A stretch of 51,510 nucleotides of DNA from Paracoccus rhizosphaerae (lineage in GTDB: Bacteria > Pseudomonadota > Alphaproteobacteria > Rhodobacterales > Rhodobacteraceae). The position numbers and the translations under genes are program-made. Shown piece by piece: positions 8,128 through 15,088 of this stretch. Location: assembly GCF_026162645.1 (NCBI RefSeq), contig NZ_JAOTBE010000024.1:1-51510 (forward strand), written 5' to 3'. The stretch's first letter is position 1. Each line of letters opens with the position of its first letter. The notes beneath the pieces were generated by a model that was not told where the DNA came from, searched no databases, and saw only the letters and a program-made list of their open reading frames with translations.

Positions 8128-8397
8128 GGTCGGTTCCTCGTGCTAGCCGCCAAGACTGATGGGAAGATCTGGTGTCGCGCAAGTGCTTTGCTGGCAAGCG
8201 GAAGCGATCAGCATCCTCTTAGCCAAAACGGCGCGAACTACGGCCGGCAGAGACGGGAGCCGGCCCGTCACTAGATCGCGCTTCCGCTTGCCGCCGCAGA
8301 ACCGAGTTTCTAACAGCCTCGACCCGATGCCGCCGGCCGACGCTTTCGAGGCACCGTATTGCAGCAGGTCGAGACCAGATGTTCGCGTAGGACGCAG

Positions 8398-8880
8398 CTA
8401 GCCGTAACCTTTATTTGATCGGACGTGGAGAACACGGACCTGCGACGCAAACTCGTCGAAGGGACCTTCAATGGTCGTATCGCTGATCACGTCGCTGATT
8501 GGTAGCGGCCGGACCCGGAACGCGGGAACACCCAGTTCGGCAAGCCATTTCGTCATTTGAGCTGCCGAGCTGGCATAAACAATCCGGCCAAGCCCGACCC
8601 AGCCATGGGCGGCGGCGCACATGGGGCAGTGTTCGCCCGAGGTGTAAACCGTGGCTGTAGCACGGTCCTGGACGTCCATGTTGTTCGCAGCCCATCGCGC
8701 AATTGCGAACTTCGGGTGCTGCGTGTGGTCGCCTCCTCCGATGCGGTTGTGGTCCTCGAACAGAACGTCACCGTCGGAAGAGACGAGCACCGAGCCGAAT
8801 GGCTCGTTCCCGCTTTCCAGCGCCTGAGCCGCAAGGTCGACACAGCGCTGCAGGTGCTGACGATCGGCATCATCGATCAT
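8398..8880 (-). CDS. CMP/dCMP-deaminase-fold protein with catalytic glutamate replaced by lysine
   Basis: A 160-residue single-domain protein of the zinc-dependent nucleoside/guanine deaminase superfamily. Zinc ligands are present: His55 in HPKFAIARWA and Cys85/Cys88 in GEHCPMCAAAHGW. In the family the motif is H-(A/P)-E, where the glutamate shuttles the proton. Here residue 57 is Lys, coded by AAG, one base from the GAG expected in close relatives with HPEFAIARWA. The rest of the fold appears complete and in frame. The protein may therefore bind zinc and ligand but not deaminate, or the base may be a sequencing error or an early inactivating mutation. No operon partner. Confidence 0.82.
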   Translation of the reverse strand: MIDDADRQHLQRCVDLAAQALESGNEPFGSVLVSSDGDVLFEDHNRIGGGDHTQHPKFAIARWAANNMDVQDRATATVYTSGEHCPMCAAAHGWVGLGRIVYASSAAQMTKWLAELGVPAFRVRPLPISDVISDTTIEGPFDEFASQVRVLHVRSNKGYG

Positions 8881-8997
8881 GAAACTTCCTTCCTGTTCGA
8901 CGTCCCGAACCCTCGTCCGACAGAGCTAGCTTCGCAAAGGGCAACTGACGCACGGAAGACCGGCGGTAGCGTGTTAAAGAAGGATGGCTGAGGGCCA

Positions 8998-10230
8998 TCA
9001 GTCCAGCGCAGCCGCGATGGCGTCGAACACAACCAGGGGGTCGACGGGCTCTCGACCCACGGGCTTGGGTTGCGCCATGTGTGTCGCGATCACGACGTTC
9101 CGAGTCGGGTTGATGTAGATGTTCTGCCCTTGGATGCCGATCGCGGCAAAGGCGCCATCAGCAATGGACGGATCAGTCCAGCCTGGCCACCACATGTAGC
9201 CATACTCGATCGTCTCGCCGCTCTTCAGCTCCTGCGGCTGTCCGGCAGTTTCCGTCCATCCTTCTGGCAGGATGGTGCTGCCGTCGATCACCCCGCCCTC
9301 CAGGAAGAACTGCCCGAAGCGGGCGAAGTCGCGCAGGGTCGCCGAAAGGCCGCTGCCGCCAATCTCAACGCCATCGGGGCTGTCCAGCCACCAATTGGCA
9401 TCGGCCTCCATCCCGTAGGGCTGCCAGATCTTTTCTGCCAGGTAGGTCGCCAGCGGCATGCCCACCGCACCATGGACGACCTCGCCCAGAACCTGGGTTT
9501 CTCCGGTGGAATATGTATGGTGCGTGCCAGGCTCATGCGCGCGGGGCAACGCGGCCATCACCTCCATCGCCGCGCCCGGGCGCTGTTCGATCTGCGCGCG
9601 CAGCAGGTCGCGACGGTCGGAGGCGGGATCGGTATAGGTTTCGTTCCACTCAACGCCCGATGCCATCAGCAGGATGTCGCGGATGCTGACCCCGTCATAG
9701 GCGCTACCGGCCAGCGCAGGGACATAGTCGGTGACCATGTCGTCCAGGCCGTCGATATGGCCGTCCACGATCGCGGCGCCGACCAGGGTGGAGGTGATGG
9801 ACTTGGCCACTGACATCGACATCCAGCGGGTGTCGGGCGTGTTGCCGCGCTGATAGGTCTCGTAGACGACCTCGCCATCCTTGAGGACGATCATCCCGGT
9901 GACATTGTCCAGCGACAGGAAGTCGTAGAGGTCGTAGGTCGCCTCATCGACCTGATAGCTGACCATGCTTGGCAGGTCGACAAGGGCTTCCGGCAGTTCG
10001 CGGGGGCTGTCGCTGGCCGGGATGGTTCGGGTCGGGAAGAGGCGGTCGATGTTGCGGAAGGTGCTGACGGCCAGATCCGGCGTCAGGTGGCCGTCATAGA
10101 CATCCTCGATGGTGCCGATGGGTTCATCCGCATGCGGATAATCTTGTGCATGCAGGGCAGCTGGCAGGACCAGGCAGAGACTGCCCAAGGTCAGCAGGAT
10201 ACGCGTCCGATATAGCGGGGGGTGGTTCAT
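8998..10230 (-). CDS. Exported serine hydrolase, NylB-like (6-aminohexanoate-dimer hydrolase / class C beta-lactamase fold)
   Basis: A 410-residue protein from the ATG at 10230, chosen because it starts the signal peptide (hydrophobic LLTLGSLCLVLPAALHA, cut before QD); an ATG 12 bases upstream is also possible. The nucleophile motif is SVAK (Ser140-Lys143) inside RWMSMSVAKSITS, the tyrosine motif is YST at about 241, and a GIQGQNIYINP segment near the C-terminus stands where the third motif lies. These are features of the EstB/NylB branch of beta-lactamase-like hydrolases, which cut esters or short amides. It is unrelated at sequence level to the smaller hydrolase at 2401-3294 apart from the shared fold, and stands alone. 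The substrate is unknown. Confidence 0.85.
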   Translation of the reverse strand: MNHPPLYRTRILLTLGSLCLVLPAALHAQDYPHADEPIGTIEDVYDGHLTPDLAVSTFRNIDRLFPTRTIPASDSPRELPEALVDLPSMVSYQVDEATYDLYDFLSLDNVTGMIVLKDGEVVYETYQRGNTPDTRWMSMSVAKSITSTLVGAAIVDGHIDGLDDMVTDYVPALAGSAYDGVSIRDILLMASGVEWNETYTDPASDRRDLLRAQIEQRPGAAMEVMAALPRAHEPGTHHTYSTGETQVLGEVVHGAVGMPLATYLAEKIWQPYGMEADANWWLDSPDGVEIGGSGLSATLRDFARFGQFFLEGGVIDGSTILPEGWTETAGQPQELKSGETIEYGYMWWPGWTDPSIADGAFAAIGIQGQNIYINPTRNVVIATHMAQPKPVGREPVDPLVVFDAIAAALD

Positions 10231-10427
10231 AACGTCCTCCATCCGTTTATCCCATGAGACGGCAGTTCGGGACGGCGTGCAAGTGGTGCCCTATCTCGCT
10301 CAGGGCATCGCCGGACCGTTGCTGACGTGGTCCATCGATATTGCCGCGTCACCCGCGACCTTATGATACCATTACGCTGTCGGATCATCCGAAGACGAGG
10401 CGGGGCTGGTGGACAGGAGGATACACC

Positions 10428-11061
10428 ATGTCCATGAACTTGCTTCCGACGCTTCGGCCTGAGCGTCCTGCCTGGAACAAGGGGCGTATCATTGGCCAGA
10501 AACACCCCCCTGCTTCCTAAACACGTTTGGTCCATCCGTGTCCGCCTCGAGATGGCGGATAATCGACGCGACTTGGCGTTGTTCAACATGGGCGTCGACA
10601 GCAAGCTTCGAGGCTGCGACCTGGTCTGCTTGAAGGTCCACGACGTCTTCGCAGCGGGGAGGGTGAAGGAGCGCGCCTCCGTCACCCAAAGCAAAACGGG
10701 CAAGCCAGTTCGCTTTGAGACCACCGAGACGACACGCCAGTCGCTCGAACGCTGGATCGCCGATCCGGAGATGTTCGGGCTGGAGTATCTTTGGCCCAGT
10801 CGTCTCCACCACAGTGCGCATCTGTCGACGAGGCAGTATGCGCGCATCCTGCGCGACTGGATTACGTCGATTGGGCTTGAGCCGAGCGCTTATGGCACCC
10901 ACTCGATACGCCGGACAAAAGTGGCGCAGATATCCAAAAGGACTGGTAAACTGCGCGCTGTTCAGCTTCTGCTGGGTCATACCAAGATGGACAGCACAGT
11001 TCGATACCTCGGTGTCGATCTTGATGACGCGCTGACGCTTTCCGAAGGAATAGATCTGTAG
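10428..11061 (+). pseudogene. Tyrosine recombinase/integrase-like protein interrupted by a frameshift in a C tract
   Basis: An ATG at 10428 preceded by AGGAGG (10415-10420) begins MSMNLLPTLRPERPAWNKGR, the usual start of a short phage-integrase-like family, but the frame stops soon after a run of six C at 10505-10510. The natural continuation lies one base over, where LLPKHVWSIRVRLEMADNRR runs on to the TAG at 11059-11061. The downstream 189 residues include the catalytic-domain pieces: an arginine in SKLRGCDL, HSIRR, LLGHTKMDSTVRYL with the final tyrosine. Removing one C would restore a protein of about 210 residues. The break may be a real mutation, slippage in a homopolymer, or a sequence error. 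A strong hairpin follows. Confidence 0.75.
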
Positions 11062-11068
11062 TCCGGAA

Positions 11069-11097
11069 GCCGGCCGGCGGGGATCTTGTCGGCCGGC
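11069..11097 (+). terminator. Hairpin after the integrase
   Basis: GCCGGCCGGC pairs with GTCGGCCGGC (10-base stem with one G-T pair, 9-base loop) just after the integrase stop codon. There is no clear T run after it, so it may be a terminator aided by other factors. Confidence 0.45.
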
Positions 11098-11100
11098 CCC

Positions 11101-11122
11101 CTCGGCCCATTGCGGTCATTCA
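11101..11122 (+). repeat. Degenerate dispersed repeat, copy D
   Basis: CTCGGCCCATTGCGGTCATT matches the core of copies A, B and C; similarity is lost beyond the first 20-25 bases. Confidence 0.45.
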
Positions 11123-11409
11123 TGCCCGTCGAAGCGAACGACTGGAGGCAGCCCTTAGCTACCGATCGTGCCGTGTGCAGCGACGCGGTGATGCGTAAGA
11201 GGAGCCTGTGGTCGCTGTATTGGACCTCGGACATTGAGTTTAGTTGCTACGCGCGCGTGACGAGCCGCCCCCACTGCGTCTATCCATTCCAACGAAGGAT
11301 CACACCACCAAACTGCGTGCTCAAACAAGCAGTTCGTATATAGGTTCCCACAAATGTAGGAGGATGCTAACAAGGCGTTCAAAGGTTAAATCCTGAGGTT
11401 GAATGCTCG

Positions 11410-11847
11410 ATGGCGAATGGCGACGAAGATACAGAGGAACCACAGGACGACGCGGCAGAAGCCGAGTCCGACCCTTCGTCACAGCCCAAAGGCCGGAGGC
11501 GCTCATTCGGGAAGGTTCGGCGCGAACTTACAGAAGACGAACTGGGGTCGCCCGGCGTTCAAAAGTTACTTCTTGACGAACTTGACCGCGCGGATGGCGC
11601 AGAGGGTGAATTGCGCGCAATCACCGAAAAATTCTACGACACCTATACGAAACTTGCTGTGGCAAATGAAAAGCTCAAAACTCACAATGCGTTTGACGTG
11701 ATTTCTACGGGAACCGCGGCCGCCGGATCTCTCCTGTTTGGCGCAGCCTTTAGCATAAAGGACAACGACGCAATTTTCTGGTTGATGCTAATTTTTGGCG
11801 GCGCTCTGGTTGCCGTTGGGGTGGCGGCAAAGGTAATGCGGTCATGA
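11410..11847 (+). CDS. Unknown protein with acidic N-terminus and two membrane helices
   Basis: A 145-residue protein I do not recognise. Residues 1-45 are charged and probably disordered (many D, E and R). Residues 46-90 look helical, with ELRAITEKFYDTYTKLAVAN. Two hydrophobic segments at about 94-114 and 121-141, joined by a short KDND turn, form a likely membrane hairpin. The stop overlaps the next start by four bases (ATGA at 11844-11847), so the pair is translationally coupled and the two proteins probably act together. Base composition is lower in GC than the chromosome to the right. The start at 11410 has only a weak ribosome site. Confidence 0.65.
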   Translation: MANGDEDTEEPQDDAAEAESDPSSQPKGRRRSFGKVRRELTEDELGSPGVQKLLLDELDRADGAEGELRAITEKFYDTYTKLAVANEKLKTHNAFDVISTGTAAAGSLLFGAAFSIKDNDAIFWLMLIFGGALVAVGVAAKVMRS

Positions 11848-12215
11848 GGCTGGAACTTCGATCCATCGTTGCCCCTGGCGATCTCAAGAATGAACGCCTC
11901 ACGCTTCGCGCTTTGGCCGACTTGGACGTTGGCGATTATCTTGTCGCCCAGACTATGCTCATTGACGACTACCCCGCCACAAGCTTCGACCATATGCTGT
12001 GGTTTCCGTTTAAATCCATTTCAAAAGGGGATTTGGTTGTCGTTTACAGCAAAGGTGGAACCAATAAGGAGCGAACCCTTTCGGGAGGCAATACGGCCCA
12101 TTTTTTCTATTTGGACCTAAATCAACCGATTTGGGACGACCCCAACAAAGGTGCAATCCTCCTTCATACACCTAGCTGGGAAAGCAAGTCGCGTGACGAA
12201 CTGAAGCGTTCGTAA
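11844..12215 (+). CDS. Unknown small protein, beta-rich, coupled to a membrane protein
   Basis: A 123-residue soluble protein whose ATG overlaps the stop of the two-helix membrane protein. It is rich in alternating hydrophobic residues (RLTLRALADLDVGDYLVAQT, GDLVVVYSKGG), suggesting a beta sandwich, and contains FWFP-like and NTAHFFYLDLNQPIWDD motifs. Its look recalls a group of hypothetical proteins in accessory islands with a SHFFYWGLD-type motif, a recollection rather than a search result. No catalytic motif is visible. The pairing with a membrane hairpin protein suggests a two-part module of unknown function, possibly sensing or defence. Moderate GC content sets it apart from core genes. 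Confidence 0.62.
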   Translation: MRLELRSIVAPGDLKNERLTLRALADLDVGDYLVAQTMLIDDYPATSFDHMLWFPFKSISKGDLVVVYSKGGTNKERTLSGGNTAHFFYLDLNQPIWDDPNKGAILLHTPSWESKSRDELKRS

Positions 12216-12618
12216 CGAGTTTCAAGAATTGTGGGCATCACGCCATGCGGCACGGTAAGCGTAATGGTATTTTTGTAGCAGCGACCGTTCGAAGCTACTG
12301 AAGGTGTCGGCCCTCAGGCGATGTTCGTGCTTAATGCGTATAACGCCCGCTCCAGCCTCGAAGCGGACCTTACGGATATGGAAGCATGCGAGACCCTCGG
12401 TGATCTACAATCCGACCCACCTTTCTTTCCAAAGAGCTGCTAACGCCTAGAAAATCGTGAAAAATCCGAACGGAACGACCAGCGTTTCATTCGGCTAATC
12501 CCTCGTGGCTCGCGGGTGGAGACAGTCGAGGAATTGCCCGAAGCCACCCGCAAGTCGCTCATGCAGCAGGTGGAGTGGAAGCGGAGTCGCTTCGACTAAA
12601 CGCCTAGCGAGCGCAAGC
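12216..12618. other. Degenerate stretch with a possible C-terminal protein remnant
   Basis: Most of this stretch has no supported gene. On the plus strand, after a stop near 12449, a short frame runs to a TAA at about 12597-12599 and reads SERNDQRFIRLIPRGSRVET, then VEELPEATRKSLMQQVEWKR. It looks like the tail of a real protein whose front has been lost, but I cannot name the family. Confidence 0.35.
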
Positions 12619-13422
12619 TTATGCCCTCTTCCTAAGAGGATCACTGAGCGCGCTATTTACTGTCTCCCGAAAATGGTGAGGCTCACGGATTCGGGCCTTT
12701 AGCTCCTTGAGAACAGGTTGGGCTTTGGCAATAGCGCCTTGTAGCTCGGCAATTGCACCATCTATCTCGGGGTCAGAAGAGTAGGCGGACTTAAGATCGA
12801 TGAAAAACTGTAAAAGTGATTCTTCTGAGAGGTTAGCCTTTTCTATCCGTAGCCCGTCAAGCATTTTATGACCGCTCATTGTGATCGTGGGCGCATCGCT
12901 TTTCAAAATTGAAGCGGCGGCACACCTGCACTCTTCATCTGAAAGCCTCATGATGCGCTTCGGCTCAACAAGGTTGCTTGAACCGGAGCCCGGCGTGATC
13001 TTTGTCGCACCGAAAGCGGCAAATTTTTCGAGGGACAGATCGGTTATCTTTTCTTTAATTGAATCCAGCTTCCACCCGGCAACTAGTAGCGCCTTCTCTG
13101 CTTCTGTCATCAGCGCCACAAGGCGTTCTGGAAACAACGAATCTTCACCGCTTCGCTTCAAGGCAAAAACAGGTGGTTCTTGGTGTGGCAGCTTAGAAAA
13201 GCTGCTCCAGGTTTTCGGCTCAAATTTCTCGGCACGTTCAACCAAGTCATAGAAATGCTGATAAAGTTCGGAGTATTTCTCGCGCATCATTGCGCGGTCC
13301 CTTGTCTCTTTCCCGACTCTGGTCCCCATGAAGAAACCTGCCATAGCCAATATCCCGCTCCCCGCCAGGGTTGCCAAACTAGAATAAAGCGCCGCCAATT
13401 TACCGTCCCTCAAGCCATTCAC
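12619..13422 (-). CDS. Unknown membrane-anchored protein
   Basis: A 267-residue protein I do not recognise. One hydrophobic segment at about residues 10-33 (LAALYSSLATLAGSGILAMA, continuing GFFMG) should anchor it in the inner membrane, leaving a large cytoplasmic or periplasmic part. The remainder is mostly charged and helical (REKYSELYQHFYDLVERAEK) with no enzyme motif. The gene is clearly lower in GC and uses more A/T-ending codons than the chromosome to the right, suggesting recent transfer. It stands alone and convergent with the decayed stretch to its left. Length and codon pattern support real coding; function is unknown. Confidence 0.65.
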   Translation of the reverse strand: MNGLRDGKLAALYSSLATLAGSGILAMAGFFMGTRVGKETRDRAMMREKYSELYQHFYDLVERAEKFEPKTWSSFSKLPHQEPPVFALKRSGEDSLFPERLVALMTEAEKALLVAGWKLDSIKEKITDLSLEKFAAFGATKITPGSGSSNLVEPKRIMRLSDEECRCAAASILKSDAPTITMSGHKMLDGLRIEKANLSEESLLQFFIDLKSAYSSDPEIDGAIAELQGAIAKAQPVLKELKARIREPHHFRETVNSALSDPLRKRA

Positions 13423-13729
13423 TTTTCGCGACGGTAGCGCGGCGTTTGGGCATTGTCACCGCGTCAACCTCTTCGGCGCATCGCCCACCATCCGACCGGG
13501 CGGCGGGTTTGGGTGGTTGCGGTGAACTCTGCAAACTCTGCTTGCGCAAAGCCGACCTTGGTCAACACCGCGGCGAACGTCGGCTCCCCGCCCTTTGTGA
13601 CGGACTGGGCGTCGGCTGTGCTGCGCCGGCGACGGACTGCCGCTCCTACGTCCTGAGACATTTGGTTCGCTGCACCACTGTCAGATCGCTCTCCGGCTCG
13701 GAGCGTGCCGTTCGGCCTTCTGACAGTCG
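13423..13729. other. Intergenic stretch, nothing recognised
   Basis: Lies between the start of the membrane-anchored protein and the stop of the Xre-type regulator. Short frames exist but none resembles a protein, and no clear hairpin, tRNA or promoter was found. Confidence 0.4.
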
Positions 13730-14104
13730 TCAGAACAACGAGACCTTGAGGATGTGACGATCGTCCGCTGTCTTGAACAGGAACGATAGCTCTACCTTTG
13801 CCTCGCAGGCTGCGGCGTAGCGCAGGACGCTTTCCAGGTTCGGCAGGGCAGCCGTCGGGCTCTCCAGCCTTGATACCATCGCCTTGGTCAGCGGCCGGCC
13901 GAGTTCTTCGGATGCGCGCCGAAGCTCAGTCCGGCTCATCTGCTTCGACTTGCGCATTGCGCGGAGGGCCATGGCGATGTCAGCTTTTGTCCGGTGCTGA
14001 TCGAGCAGTGCCGCGCCTGCAGGGTTGGCCGATCGCATCCTTTCGAGGAGACTGCTGCCGTTCTGGTCGCCCTTCTCACCTCGCTTTGTTCGCCTTGCTG
14101 TCAT
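13730..14104 (-). CDS. Xre-type helix-turn-helix regulator
   Basis: A 124-residue protein. Residues about 40-100 form a helix-turn-helix of the Cro/C1 type: MALRAMRKSKQMSRTELRRA, then KAMVSRLESPTAALPNLESV, then LRYAAACEAKVEL, the usual end of the domain. A basic leader precedes it. It is the last gene of a four-gene minus-strand operon; its ATG overlaps the preceding stop (ATGA at 14101-14104). It probably regulates its own operon, perhaps through the spaced repeats found upstream at 16429-16484. It resembles antitoxin-type regulators, but no toxin is recognisable beside it. Confidence 0.78.
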   Translation of the reverse strand: MTARRTKRGEKGDQNGSSLLERMRSANPAGAALLDQHRTKADIAMALRAMRKSKQMSRTELRRASEELGRPLTKAMVSRLESPTAALPNLESVLRYAAACEAKVELSFLFKTADDRHILKVSLF

Positions 14105-14574
14105 TGCAGCCTCCTCGCCGCGGCACCGCTCACCATGTGCGCCTCGAGGTTCTTCAACAGCACCAGCAGGCGCGCCATCTTCGCCTCGAGGAGCGCGTCG
14201 TCCACAACCGCCAGATATCCCGATGACCAGAGCGGCAGGTAGCCAGCCCTCCGCTTCGGATCATGGACACGTGAGGCGGGCGCGATCATCTCACGCGGGA
14301 ACGGCCTGCCGAGGCGATACCACCGGCTGATCGTCCTCGCCCATCCTGCGTCACGGTTCAGCCCGACCAGCACCGACGTCAGGATCTGGCGGTCTCCCAA
14401 CAGAGGATGCCCGGAGACCTGCCCCCAGAGCACTGGAAGGTCGTCCTCGTCCATGACGAGAACGGCCCAAAGGTTTGCCAGAGGTGCCTCGGCGACATCC
14501 TCAGGAGTAGGACCGCGTTCAAGCGCAGCGACGGAAGCCTTGGCGAGGTCGATGAAACTGTGAGGGTCGTGCAT
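14101..14574 (-). CDS. Unknown protein resembling DUF6634
   Basis: The ATG at 14574 is preferred because GGAG stands 7 bases upstream, giving 157 residues; a longer frame to 14622 is possible. The protein has WAVLVMDEDDLPVLWGQVSG, HPLLGDRQILTSVL, then GWARTISRWYRLGRPFPREM, a pattern I associate with DUF6634 proteins of Rhodobacteraceae (GHP, then a WARTxxRxYRLG segment). No function is known to me for the family. It is translationally coupled to the Xre-type regulator and lies third in the operon behind the AAA+ ATPase and the ParS-like protein. Confidence 0.6.
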   Translation of the reverse strand: MHDPHSFIDLAKASVAALERGPTPEDVAEAPLANLWAVLVMDEDDLPVLWGQVSGHPLLGDRQILTSVLVGLNRDAGWARTISRWYRLGRPFPREMIAPASRVHDPKRRAGYLPLWSSGYLAVVDDALLEAKMARLLVLLKNLEAHMVSGAAARRLQ

Positions 14575-14664
14575 CCGGATCTCCATGGTGATGGTCGCGT
14601 GGTGGTGGGCATGGCGCGGCATTGTAGCCGATCGCGCGAGCCGGGTTACCGACTTGCCTCTCAG

Positions 14665-15087
14665 CTACCCGTGGCGCTCCGGCTCGATCTGCCTAAGGAA
14701 CGCCGCAAGGACGTCGGTGCCGGGATCCTGCAAACCGTCGGCTGGAACCCCGTCGAAGTCGAGATGCGGCCGCATCATCCAGTTCAGCAGGCGGAAGTCG
14801 CTCCATTCTGCCGCTCTGGCAGCAACGAGGATCTCGACAAAGCGGGGATCAACCCGGCGGTTGGCCGAGTCGAACTGGAAGACAGGGTATCTCCAAGTGC
14901 CGGCGACACGGAAGCGCAGGAGGCGGCCCTCCTTCGGCAAGCTGGACCATGACGGACACGCATCCGACTGACCCAGTATTGCACGTGCTTCAGCGCCCCT
15001 GATCATCTTGACGCCGCTGAGGATCTGCCTGCGCAGAGCGCGATGGCGTGCCCTGCATCGGGCCGTCATTCTTTGCTTGCGGGACAT
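14665..15087 (-). CDS. ParS/MbcA/Xre-like (DUF2384-type) protein
   Basis: The ATG at 15087 lies immediately after the AAA+ ATPase stop (15089-15091), giving 140 residues; a longer frame to 15126 would overlap that gene. A basic N-terminal region precedes a section with LPKEGRLLRFRVAGTWRYPV and FQFD, then RLLNWMMRPHLDFDGVPADG and a C-terminal helix. This follows the layout of MbcA/ParS/Xre antitoxin-like proteins, where a short beta unit ending YPxFQFD comes before a W..P...L.G..P..L repeat. In toxin-antitoxin pairs such a protein neutralises a RES or similar toxin; none is present here, so the domain may serve DNA binding or partner binding to the ATPase. Confidence 0.6.
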   Translation of the reverse strand: MSRKQRMTARCRARHRALRRQILSGVKMIRGAEARAILGQSDACPSWSSLPKEGRLLRFRVAGTWRYPVFQFDSANRRVDPRFVEILVAARAAEWSDFRLLNWMMRPHLDFDGVPADGLQDPGTDVLAAFLRQIEPERHG

Positions 15088-15088
15088 C

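Larger units (their letters stand above)
11062..11409. other. Intergenic stretch with terminator-like hairpin and repeat copy D
   Basis: Holds the hairpin at 11069-11097 and repeat copy D at 11101-11122. The rest, towards the AT-richer two-gene pair, shows no protein or RNA gene that I can support. Confidence 0.5.

Noticed and set aside
9070..9813. A 247-codon plus-strand frame opposite the NylB-like hydrolase
   Set aside because: Antisense shadow; the minus strand has SVAK and YST motifs and a signal peptide.
13464..13661. A 65-codon minus-strand frame as a possible small gene
   Set aside because: No ribosome site, no recognisable domain, and an irregular composition; not enough to call.
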